The notes under the pieces were generated by a model that ran no database searches, was not told where the DNA came from, and saw only the letters and a program-made list of their open reading frames with translations. From contig PKRH01000167.1 in the NCBI GenBank assembly GCA_017577565.1, positions 1-6,014 on the forward strand: a stretch of DNA of 6,014 nucleotides. The letters are read 5' to 3'. Positions 1 to 4,460 of the stretch are shown here, piece after piece. The position numbers and the translations under genes are program-made. Source of the DNA: Thermoanaerobacterales bacterium (GTDB taxonomy: Bacteria; Actinomycetota; Acidimicrobiia; Acidimicrobiales; JACDCH01). Numbering within the stretch: the first letter of the stretch is position 1; the number at the start of each line of letters is the position of its first letter.

Positions 1-70
1 GCTGCAGGGGTACACGGTCGCTCCACCCTGAGCGACAGGCCGGTGACGTCGCATGCCCCTGGACGCGACA

Positions 71-95
71 AGGCCCAGGTCGCTGACCTGGGCCT
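71..95 (-). terminator. Hairpin downstream of tRNA-Glu
   Basis: A perfect 11-bp inverted repeat, AGGCCCAGGTC (71-81) and GACCTGGGCCT (85-95), is separated by a 3-base loop and begins 5 bases past the tRNA-Glu 3' end. On the minus strand it is followed by only a short TTGT, so it is a terminator or a 3' processing stem without a real U-tract. Almost the same stem follows tRNA-Gln at 3549-3573. Confidence 0.7.
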
Positions 96-100
96 CCCGG

Positions 101-173
101 CACCCCCAACGGGATTCGAACCCGTGCCGCCACCTTGAGAGGGTGGTGTCCTAGGCCGCTAGACGATGGGGGC
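101..173 (-). tRNA. tRNA-Glu (anticodon CTC)
   Basis: Read on the minus strand, this folds into a full 73-base cloverleaf. The acceptor strands are GCCCCCA and TGGGGGT with discriminator G73. The anticodon stem CCACC/GGTGG encloses the loop CTCTCAA, giving anticodon CTC, which reads the glutamate codon GAG. The T arm is ACGGG-TTCGAAT-CCCGT. No CCA is encoded (CCGG follows), so the end must be added by nucleotidyltransferase. The first acceptor pair is G1-U72 rather than the G1-C72 usual in bacterial tRNA-Glu. The gene has its own -10 element 14 bases upstream and a strong hairpin just downstream, so it looks like a single-tRNA transcript. The charging enzyme, GltX, is encoded on the same strand further upstream at 4457-5863. 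Confidence 0.95.
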
Positions 174-187
174 TCAGTGGGTGCGCA

Positions 188-217
188 AGCATACCGCCCC
201 CACGCACCGCACCGAAA
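188..217 (-). promoter_or_regulatory. Promoter of tRNA-Glu
   Basis: On the minus strand there is a good -10 hexamer TATGCT (188-193) and, 18 bases further upstream, a weak -35 candidate TTTCGG (212-217). Transcription would start near 181, giving a leader of about 8 bases before the mature tRNA 5' end at 173. The tRNA-Gln gene has a -10 element at nearly the same distance. Confidence 0.55.
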
Positions 218-283
218 TCCGCCGGCGGTGCCGTCGGGCACACCCGGGCGAGCTGCGGGACGGGGCGGCGCCCCTCCCCGCCC

Positions 284-319
284 TACGATGCCGGTCACAC
301 GCCGAGCGGGAGGGGGAGG
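284..319 (+). promoter_or_regulatory. -10 element and ribosome binding site of the ADC-family gene
   Basis: TACGAT at 284-289 matches the actinobacterial TAnnnT -10 pattern. No convincing -35 is seen 17-18 bases upstream. Two purine-rich stretches precede the ATG at 323: GGGAGG at 308-313 (9 bases away) and GGAGG at 315-319 (3 bases away). The first has the better spacing. These support the choice of the ATG at 323. Confidence 0.45.
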
Positions 320-322
320 TCC

Positions 323-1039
323 ATGACGGCACCGTCGAGCGCTACCACCTACACGATCGCCGGGCGCACGGTCACCATGCCCTGCGTCGTGCGCGACGCC
401 TCCGCGGGCACGGCCGTCTTCGAGGTCGACCGGGACGCCGCCCGGCGCATGGTGCCCGAGCCCTTCGATCCGGTCGAGACGGCGCCCGGCCGCTGCCAGC
501 TCGTCCTCGCGGTCGTCGACTACCGCGACAACGACCTCGGCGACTACCGGGAGGTCGGCGTCACGTTCTTCGTCACGCCCGCGGGCGGCGGGCCCGACGA
601 GGCCGGCACCTACATCGCCCACCTCCCGGTCGACCAGGAGTTCACCTGCGAGGCGGGCCGCACGATCTGGGGCTTCCCCAAGACCGTCGAGGACATCGCC
701 CTCGACCTGGCCCCGGAGCGCGCCACCTGCACCCTGCGGATGGACGGCCGGCTCGTGTTCCGCCTCACCCTCCCCCGGGGCGGCGGCGACGAGATGCCGG
801 TCACGCCGATGACCACCTACACCCTGATCGACGGCGTGCCCCACCGCACCGCCTTCAGCCAGGGCGGCAGCGGCGCCCAGGTCGTCCCGTCCGGCGACGG
901 CGTCGCCCTCGAGCTCGGCGACCACCCGCTCGCCCGGCAGCTCGCCGACCTCGGCCTGCCCGCCCCTGCGCAGATGTCGACCTGGACCGAGCGGATGCGG
1001 GGCACCTTCGCCGCCCCCGAGCCGCTGACCCCGGCCTGA
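323..1039 (+). CDS. Acetoacetate decarboxylase-family protein
   Basis: This 238-residue protein resembles the acetoacetate decarboxylase (ADC) superfamily in length and pattern. Residues 57-80 hold the core beta strands ending in DYREVGV, where Glu77 probably matches the conserved ADC active-site glutamate. Residues 112-121 read GRTIWGFPKT; Lys120 aligns with the Schiff-base lysine of clostridial ADC (GRxxxxYPKK). The adjacent second lysine, which lowers the pKa of the catalytic one in true ADC, is Thr121 here. The protein may therefore use a Schiff base for a different decarboxylation, aldol or hydration reaction, as other family members do, and should not be named adc. The 'GG' loop at 88-90 and the C-terminal 'HPLARQLADLGLP' segment look like those in actinobacterial members of this family. 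There is no signal peptide, so it is probably cytosolic. It is transcribed alone, divergent from tRNA-Glu and convergent with ung. The substrate is unknown. Confidence 0.88.
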   Translation: MTAPSSATTYTIAGRTVTMPCVVRDASAGTAVFEVDRDAARRMVPEPFDPVETAPGRCQLVLAVVDYRDNDLGDYREVGVTFFVTPAGGGPDEAGTYIAHLPVDQEFTCEAGRTIWGFPKTVEDIALDLAPERATCTLRMDGRLVFRLTLPRGGGDEMPVTPMTTYTLIDGVPHRTAFSQGGSGAQVVPSGDGVALELGDHPLARQLADLGLPAPAQMSTWTERMRGTFAAPEPLTPA

Positions 1040-1083
1040 CCGGGGTCGGGTGAGCCGCCGGCGACCGGGCGCCGCCGGCGCCC
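1027..1083. terminator. Paired hairpins between convergent genes
   Basis: Two GC hairpins lie between the ADC-family gene and ung, which converge. GACCCCGG/CCGGGGTC (1027-1034 and 1040-1047) is a perfect 8-bp stem with a 5-base loop that contains the ADC-family TGA stop. GGGCGCC/GGCGCCC (1067-1073 and 1077-1083) is a perfect 7-bp stem with a 3-base loop, 9 bases past the ung stop. Neither has a U-tract, as is common in high-GC actinobacteria. The first is well placed for the plus-strand gene and the second for ung. Confidence 0.55.
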
Positions 1084-1091
1084 ATGGTGCC

Positions 1092-1802
1092 TCAGTTCGC
1101 GGACGCGTCCGGTCGCTCGGGCAGCTCCGGCACCTCGGGCAGCCGCCAGTCGATCGGCTCCCGCCCGGCCTCGATCAGGGCGGCGTTGGTCCGGGAGAAC
1201 GGCCGGCTGCCGAAGAACCCGTTGGACGCCGACAGCGGTGACGGGTGGGCCGACTCGATGACCACGTGCCGGCTGGTGTCGATCAGCGCCTTCTTCTTGC
1301 GGGCCGCGGCGCCCCAGAGGATGAACACCACCCGCTCGGGCTTGGCGTTGACGACCTTCAGCACCTCGTCGGTGAAGATCTCCCAGCCCTTGCCCTGGTG
1401 CGAGCCGGCCTGGCGGGCCCGCACGGTCAGGGACGTGTTGAGCAGCAGCACCCCCTGCCGGGCCCAGGACACGAGGCACCCGTGCGGCGGCGGCGGGATG
1501 CCGAGGTCGGCCTCCAGCTCCTTGAAGATGTTCTGCAGCGACGGCGGGGGCGGCACACCCGGCCGCACCGAGAAGCAGAGGCCGTGGGCCTGGTTGGGCC
1601 CGTGGTACGGGTCCTGCCCGAGGATGACCGCCTTGACCTCGGCGTAGGGCGTCAGGTGCAGGGCGGCGAAGACCTCGTGCGGCGGCGGGTAGACCGTCGT
1701 CCTCGCCCGCTCCTCGGCGACGAACCGCTGCAGCTCGATCCAGTAGGGCTTCTGGAACTCGCCCCGCAGCAACGGGTTCCAGTCCGTCTTCATCGCCGCC
1801 AT
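1092..1802 (-). CDS. ung: Uracil-DNA glycosylase (family 1)
   Basis: This 236-residue protein excises uracil from DNA, from cytosine deamination or dUTP misincorporation, as the first step of base-excision repair in the cytoplasm. It aligns over its whole length with E. coli Ung. The water-activating motif GQDPYHG is at 62-68 with catalytic Asp64. QAHGLCFSVRP at 71-81 includes the phenylalanine (Phe77) that stacks on uracil. LLLNTSLTVR at 119-128 carries the uracil-specifying asparagine (Asn122). HPSPLSA at 186-192 supplies the catalytic histidine (His186) and the DNA-intercalating loop. The ATG at 1802 (MAAMKTDW) gives the family length; the ATG at 1793 is also possible. An in-frame start at 1946 would add 48 residues of low-complexity sequence and run through the divergent neighbour, so I rejected it. 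No Shine-Dalgarno sequence is visible. It is divergent from the MmcQ/YjbR gene by 56 bases. Confidence 0.97.
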   Translation of the reverse strand: MAAMKTDWNPLLRGEFQKPYWIELQRFVAEERARTTVYPPPHEVFAALHLTPYAEVKAVILGQDPYHGPNQAHGLCFSVRPGVPPPPSLQNIFKELEADLGIPPPPHGCLVSWARQGVLLLNTSLTVRARQAGSHQGKGWEIFTDEVLKVVNAKPERVVFILWGAAARKKKALIDTSRHVVIESAHPSPLSASNGFFGSRPFSRTNAALIEAGREPIDWRLPEVPELPERPDASAN

Positions 1803-1838
1803 GGTGCCAGGTGGGGAAGGCCCGGGCGCGCCGGACGG

Positions 1839-1858
1839 CCCCGCGGCACACTGCGGGG
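1839..1858. repeat. Small inverted repeat abutting the MmcQ/YjbR start
   Basis: CCCCGC (1839-1844) and GCGGGG (1853-1858) can pair around an 8-base loop, and the second arm ends directly before the GTG start at 1859. It lies in the 56-base gap between the divergent ung and MmcQ/YjbR genes. I see no clear -10 element for either gene here. The repeat could be an operator or a leader hairpin, or simply chance in such GC-rich DNA. Confidence 0.3.
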
Positions 1859-2242
1859 GTGGGCAGCGATCGACCGGAGCTGCAGCGCGTGCGGGAGATC
1901 TGCCTCGCGCTGCCCGAGGTGACGGAGCGGCTGAGCCACGGCTCACCGGCCTGGTTCGTCCGGGGCAAGCGGACCGTGGCCATGTTCCGGGACGACCACC
2001 ACGGCGACGGGCGCCTCGCCCTGTGGTGCCCCGCGGCGCCGGGCGTGCAGCAGGACATGATCGACGAGGAGCCCGAGCGCTTCTTCCGGCCGCCCTACGT
2101 CGGCCCCAGCGGCTGGCTGGGCGTGCGGCTCGACGTCGACCCCGACTGGGACGAGATCGCCCGCATCGTGGAGGACGCCTACCGGCACGTCGCGCCCAAG
2201 CGGCTGGTCGCCCGGCTCGACGCCCAGCTCGACGCCGGCTGA
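1859..2242 (+). CDS. MmcQ/YjbR family protein
   Basis: This 127-residue protein matches the MmcQ/YjbR (DUF419) family of small proteins with a CyaY-like, 'double-wing' fold. Members were proposed to bind DNA on structural grounds, but their role is unproven. Typical segments are visible from the chosen start: ICLALPEVTE near residue 13, the 'SHGSPAWFVRGKR' block following it, a DDHHGDGRLALWCP strand pair, ERFFRPPYVGPSGWLGVRLD, and the C-terminal 'EDAYRHVAPKRLVARL' helix that ends nearly all members. The GTG at 1859 is chosen because it puts the family core about a dozen residues from the N-terminus. A GTG at 1811 would add 16 basic, low-complexity residues, and a GTG at 1889 would leave only about a six-residue lead into the core. 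No strong ribosome binding site helps the choice. The gene stands 50 bases before the regulator at 2293, which has its own promoter. Confidence 0.85.
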   Translation: MGSDRPELQRVREICLALPEVTERLSHGSPAWFVRGKRTVAMFRDDHHGDGRLALWCPAAPGVQQDMIDEEPERFFRPPYVGPSGWLGVRLDVDPDWDEIARIVEDAYRHVAPKRLVARLDAQLDAG

Positions 2243-2252
2243 CCGCGACAAG

Positions 2253-2271
2253 ATCTCTTTTCGAGAAAGAT
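2253..2271. promoter_or_regulatory. AT-rich palindromic operator candidate
   Basis: ATCTCTTTTCGAGAAAGAT is a 19-base imperfect palindrome in which 6 of 9 base pairs match; the arms TCTTT/AAAGA around TCGAG are also perfect. It is a small AT-rich island in otherwise GC-rich DNA. It covers about -40 to -22 relative to the predicted start at 2293, directly over the -35 position. This is where a dimeric winged-helix repressor would be expected to bind, most simply the regulator encoded immediately downstream. Confidence 0.5.
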
Positions 2272-2277
2272 GTCCCT

Positions 2278-2286
2278 TGCTAGGGT
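2278..2286 (+). promoter_or_regulatory. Extended -10 promoter, leaderless start
   Basis: TG-C-TAGGGT (2278-2286) is an extended -10 element. The hexamer at 2281-2286 lies exactly at -12 to -7 if transcription starts on the G of the GTG codon at 2293. That predicts a leaderless mRNA and agrees with the lack of any Shine-Dalgarno sequence before that codon. The -35 position (2258-2263) is not consensus, as is common with extended -10 promoters. Confidence 0.6.
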
Positions 2287-2292
2287 CCACCT

Positions 2293-2874
2293 GTGGACCC
2301 GTCGATGGTCCTCCGGGACCCGGACGCGATCGCCGCGGTCACCCACCCGCTGCGGGCGGCGATCCTCGACGCGATGCGCGAGCCGACGACGGCGGCGGCC
2401 GTCGCCCGCCGGCTCGGCGAGCCCCGGCAGAAGGTCGCCTACCACGTCCGGGAGCTCGAGAAGGCCGGGCTGCTCCGGCACGTCGGGCAGCGGCAGAACG
2501 GCAACTTCCTCGAGCAGGTCTACGAGGCCGTCGCTCGCACCTTCGTCATCTCGCCGGCGGCGACCTGGGGCGATGCCGAGGCCCGCTCCGCCGCCCTGGC
2601 CGACCAGGTGAGCCTCGGCGAGCTCCACCGCGCGGGCGAACGGCTCCAGCGCGACAGCGCCGTCCTGCTCGACCGGGCGGCCTTCGACGGCGAGGAGGTC
2701 CCCAGCGCCTCGGTCACCACCGAGATCCGCTTCGCCTCCGACGAGGCGCGCGCCGCCTTCCTCGCCGAGCACCTCGATGCGCTGGCCGTGCTGGTCCGCA
2801 AGTACGGCGCCCGCTCCGGCACGCCCTACCGCATCGTCCTCGCCGCGTACCCCGACCCGGAGGCAGACCCATGA
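2293..2874 (+). CDS. ArsR-like winged-helix transcriptional regulator
   Basis: This 193-residue protein has an N-terminal winged helix-turn-helix domain at about residues 10-80. It begins with DPDAIAAVTHPLRAAILDAM, typical of ArsR-like HTH proteins. The recognition helix is about 44-58 (PRQKVAYHVRELEKAG) and the wing about 60-75. Residues 85-190 form a helical and sheet region with no motif I recognise, perhaps for dimerisation or ligand binding. It has no cysteine at all, so the thiolate metal sites of classic ArsR/SmtB sensors are absent and its signal must be something else. The GTG at 2293 is preferred because it sits exactly seven bases past a good -10 element; an ATG at 2305 is the alternative. 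The stop overlaps the next start (ATGA at 2871-2874), so it is translationally coupled to the SRPBCC-PDZ gene. It probably represses its own operon through the palindrome at 2253-2271. Confidence 0.9.
   Translation: MDPSMVLRDPDAIAAVTHPLRAAILDAMREPTTAAAVARRLGEPRQKVAYHVRELEKAGLLRHVGQRQNGNFLEQVYEAVARTFVISPAATWGDAEARSAALADQVSLGELHRAGERLQRDSAVLLDRAAFDGEEVPSASVTTEIRFASDEARAAFLAEHLDALAVLVRKYGARSGTPYRIVLAAYPDPEADP
2859..2863 (+). promoter_or_regulatory. Ribosome binding site of the SRPBCC-PDZ gene
   Basis: GGAGG sits 7 bases before the ATG at 2871, the best-placed Shine-Dalgarno sequence in the window. It fixes the start of the downstream gene inside the last codons of the regulator and argues against the much longer upstream open frame. 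Confidence 0.75.
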
Positions 2875-3500
2875 CCACCGACGGGTTCGAGGCCACCTTC
2901 CGGGTGCGCCTCGACCGCACGACCGCCTGGCGACGGCTCACCGGCCGCCCGCTCGACGCGACGGGCGACGACGAGGGCGAGCACCTGTGGCTCCCCGGCT
3001 TCGACTCGGCCGCCACCGTCGTCGACGCCAACCCGCCCGAGCGGCTGCGGGCCACGAAGGACGACGAGCCCTGCGCCGGCACCGACATCGTCGTCACGCT
3101 CGTCGACGAGGGAACCGGCACCCGCATCCACGTCGTGCAGTCGCGCTTCGGCAACCGCCTGCCCGCCCCCCGGGAGCTCATGGCCGTCGGGTGGCGCCAC
3201 ATCGTGGCCGACCTGCAGACGTTCCTCGCCACCGGCGTGCACGCCGGCCGCCACCTCCGGCCCTGGGGCGACCTCGGCGCCACCGTGACGGCGCGCGACG
3301 GCGGCCTGGTCGTCGGGGACGTCCGGCCGGGCGGCCTGGCCGACCGGCTCGGCCTGGTCGACGGCGACCTGCTGACGGCGCTGGCCGGCGCCCCGGTCAC
3401 CGGCTACGCCGAGCTGGACACCGTCCTCCGGGTCGTCGACCCGGACGGCGCCCCGCTCGCCGCCGAGTGGGTGCGGGCCGGCGCGCTCCACCGCTCCTGA
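2871..3500 (+). CDS. SRPBCC-domain protein with C-terminal PDZ domain
   Basis: This 209-residue protein appears to join two domains. Residues 6-122 look like an SRPBCC/AHSA1-type ligand-pocket domain: an N-terminal strand 'FEATFRVRLDRTTAWRRLTG', a GTRIHVVQSRFG strand, and a long C-terminal helix 'VGWRHIVADLQTFLATG' that closes the pocket. Residues 132-207 look like a PDZ domain, with a degenerate GDLGATV segment where the carboxylate-binding loop would be, followed by the 'VVGDVRPGGLADRLGLVDGDLL' core and the 'AELDTVLRVVDPDG' helix seen in HtrA/RseP-type PDZ domains. There is no signal peptide, membrane span or protease domain, so it should be cytosolic. ArsR-like regulator plus AHSA1/SRPBCC protein is a familiar gene pair in actinobacteria; the added PDZ domain is not the usual form. 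It overlaps the regulator by 4 bases and follows a strong GGAGG. The ligand or peptide partner is unknown. The fusion is continuous in one frame with unchanged codon bias, so it is not a frameshift artefact. Confidence 0.85.
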   Translation: MTTDGFEATFRVRLDRTTAWRRLTGRPLDATGDDEGEHLWLPGFDSAATVVDANPPERLRATKDDEPCAGTDIVVTLVDEGTGTRIHVVQSRFGNRLPAPRELMAVGWRHIVADLQTFLATGVHAGRHLRPWGDLGATVTARDGGLVVGDVRPGGLADRLGLVDGDLLTALAGAPVTGYAELDTVLRVVDPDGAPLAAEWVRAGALHRS

Positions 3501-3503
3501 CCC

Positions 3504-3516
3504 GGGGCGCCGCCCC
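3504..3516 (+). terminator. Weak hairpin after the SRPBCC-PDZ gene
   Basis: GGGGC (3504-3508) and GCCCC (3512-3516) form a 5-bp stem with a 3-base loop starting 3 bases after the TGA. There is no U-tract and competing pairings exist nearby. The larger hairpin at 3549-3573 could also stop transcripts coming from this side. Confidence 0.3.
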
Positions 3517-3548
3517 TCCCGGCGGCGCGGGCGCGGGGAGGAAGCACG

Positions 3549-3573
3549 AGGCCCAGGTGCGTGACCTGGGCCT
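3549..3573 (-). terminator. Hairpin downstream of tRNA-Gln
   Basis: AGGCCCAGGT (3549-3558) and ACCTGGGCCT (3564-3573) form a perfect 10-bp stem with a 5-base loop, 8 bases past the tRNA-Gln 3' end. Both arms are identical to the outer 10 bases of the stem after tRNA-Glu at 71-95, while the flanks and loop differ. It lacks a U-tract on the minus strand. It lies between converging transcripts and could serve both directions. Confidence 0.7.
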
Positions 3574-3581
3574 CCGTCGAG

Positions 3582-3653
3582 CTCGGGGGGGAGGACTCGA
3601 ACCCCCAATAACTGGGCCAGAACCAGTCGTGTTGCCGATTACACCACCCCCGA
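3582..3653 (-). tRNA. tRNA-Gln (anticodon CTG)
   Basis: On the minus strand this is a 72-base cloverleaf. The acceptor strands TCGGGGG and CCCCCGA pair fully, with discriminator G73. The D stem is GTGT/ACAC, and the anticodon stem ACTGG/CCAGT holds the loop TTCTGGC with anticodon CTG, reading the glutamine codon CAG. The T arm is GGGGG-TTCGAGT-CCTCC. The first pair U1-A72 is the hallmark of bacterial tRNA-Gln and is the element GatCAB uses to pick out Glu-tRNA-Gln for amidation. CCA is not encoded. It has its own -10 element upstream and a strong hairpin downstream. It lies on the same strand as gltX, which in organisms without GlnRS also charges this tRNA with glutamate; whether this genome has GlnRS cannot be seen here. 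Confidence 0.95.
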
Positions 3654-3666
3654 AGGTGGAGCAGTC

Positions 3667-3672
3667 ACCATA
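3667..3672 (-). promoter_or_regulatory. -10 element of tRNA-Gln
   Basis: On the minus strand TATGGT sits 13 bases before the mature tRNA 5' end, predicting a leader of about 7 bases. No good -35 hexamer is seen. The spacing is almost the same as for tRNA-Glu (14 bases), which supports both calls. Confidence 0.5.
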
Positions 3673-3718
3673 TCCAGACCGCGCCGGGGGACGCACGTCG
3701 GGGACCGTGACGTCCGTC

Positions 3719-3749
3719 GCGGCGCAGGCCGGCCGGCACGCCGCGCCGC
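3719..3749 (-). terminator. Possible terminator of the gltX-ydcF operon
   Basis: Starting on the base after the YdcF-family TGA, GCGGCGC pairs with GCGCCGC (minus strand; arms at 3743-3749 and 3719-3725). The 17-base interior can partly pair again with a one-base bulge. There is no U-tract. It separates the protein operon from the tRNA-Gln promoter. Confidence 0.35.
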
Positions 3750-4460
3750 TCACGCCGCCGGATCGAGGTTCGGCGCGGCGCGCCGGTTGAGGTCGTCGAC
3801 CCGGTCGTCGATGTTCACCAGCCGGTCGAAGCCGATGATGCGGCCCAGCGCGACCGCGCCGGTCTCCTCGACGAGCTGGCCGAACGAGCCGCCCCGCCGG
3901 CTGGGCGAGACGCTGGCCTCGAGGCCGAGCTGGTCGGCGATCGCCCGCACCCGCAGCGCGTGGTAGCCGTCGGTCACCAGCACCGCCCGGGTCAGGTCGC
4001 GCTCGTGGAGGATGACCGCGGTGGCGGCGAGCGACTCCCACGAGTTGCGGCCGTGGACCTCGAGCAGCAGGTCCTCGTCGGGCACGCCCCGGCGCCGCAG
4101 GTAGTCGGCGCTGCTCTGGGCCTCGGTGCACCGGTCGCCGTCGCGCTTGCCCCCGGTGACCACGATCCGGGGCGCGATGCCCCGGCGGTAGAGGTCGTGC
4201 GCGTGGTCGAGGCGGCGGGTCAGCACCGGCGACGGCCGGCAGTCGTACTGCGCGGCGCCGAGCACGACGATGGCGTCGGCCGGGCGGGCCTCGTCCCGCC
4301 GGCTGGCCAGCCACACCTGGACGAAGGTGACGACGAAGTAGGCGACGAGCGCGGCCACGACCGCGAGGGCCGCCCACCGCAGCCACCGCCAGACCTGGCG
4401 GGCGGGTGGGCGTGGCGGCCGGCGGCGGACGCCCCCGGCCGGGCCCACCGCCGTCGTCAC
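3750..4460 (-). CDS. YdcF-family (DUF218) membrane-anchored protein
   Basis: This 236-residue protein has a proline- and arginine-rich N-terminus (1-27), one hydrophobic membrane segment at about 28-51, and a DUF218/YdcF domain at about 60-180. The domain motifs are clear: ADAIVVLGAAQYD (61-73), the RxxHAxxLYxxGxAPRIVVTGG block (83-104), the EAQSSADYLRRRGVP helix (113-127), the 'EVHGRNSWESL' segment with its Asn-Ser-Trp-Glu (134-144), and VLVTDGYHALRV (160-171). The domain probably lies outside the membrane, judging from the positive N-terminal side. The family includes SanA and YdcF and is linked to envelope functions; YdcF was reported to bind S-adenosylmethionine. No enzymatic reaction is established for most members. 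The start is the GTG at 4460, whose GTGA overlaps the gltX stop, so translation is probably coupled to gltX. No Shine-Dalgarno sequence is evident. A longer frame back to 5066 lies inside gltX and is not real. Confidence 0.9.
   Translation of the reverse strand: MTTAVGPAGGVRRRPPRPPARQVWRWLRWAALAVVAALVAYFVVTFVQVWLASRRDEARPADAIVVLGAAQYDCRPSPVLTRRLDHAHDLYRRGIAPRIVVTGGKRDGDRCTEAQSSADYLRRRGVPDEDLLLEVHGRNSWESLAATAVILHERDLTRAVLVTDGYHALRVRAIADQLGLEASVSPSRRGGSFGQLVEETGAVALGRIIGFDRLVNIDDRVDDLNRRAAPNLDPAA

Noticed and set aside
1..70. Possible gene fragment at the left edge
   Set aside because: No frame with a recognisable family or start signal was found; nothing can be supported before the hairpin at 71.
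166..1053. A 295-residue plus-strand frame covering the ADC-family gene
   Set aside because: It starts inside the tRNA-Glu gene and encodes arginine- and proline-rich low-complexity sequence; the frame at 323 has a family match and a ribosome binding site.
1803..1946. A 48-residue N-terminal extension of ung
   Set aside because: It would run into the MmcQ/YjbR coding region, is low complexity, and makes the protein much longer than the family.
817..2058. A 413-residue open frame on the minus strand spanning ung and parts of both neighbours
   Set aside because: It overlaps three well-supported genes in other frames, and its translation is alanine-, arginine- and glycine-rich low-complexity sequence, typical of shadow frames in GC-rich DNA.
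2277..2870. Upstream extension of the SRPBCC-PDZ frame through the regulator gene
   Set aside because: The translation is low complexity, and a strong GGAGG seven bases before the ATG at 2871 marks the true start.
101..3653. tRNA genes as attachment sites of an integrated element
   Set aside because: I saw no integrase, no phage or mobility genes, and no direct repeat of a tRNA 3' end; the repeated hairpins lie outside the tRNAs and are stem-forming.
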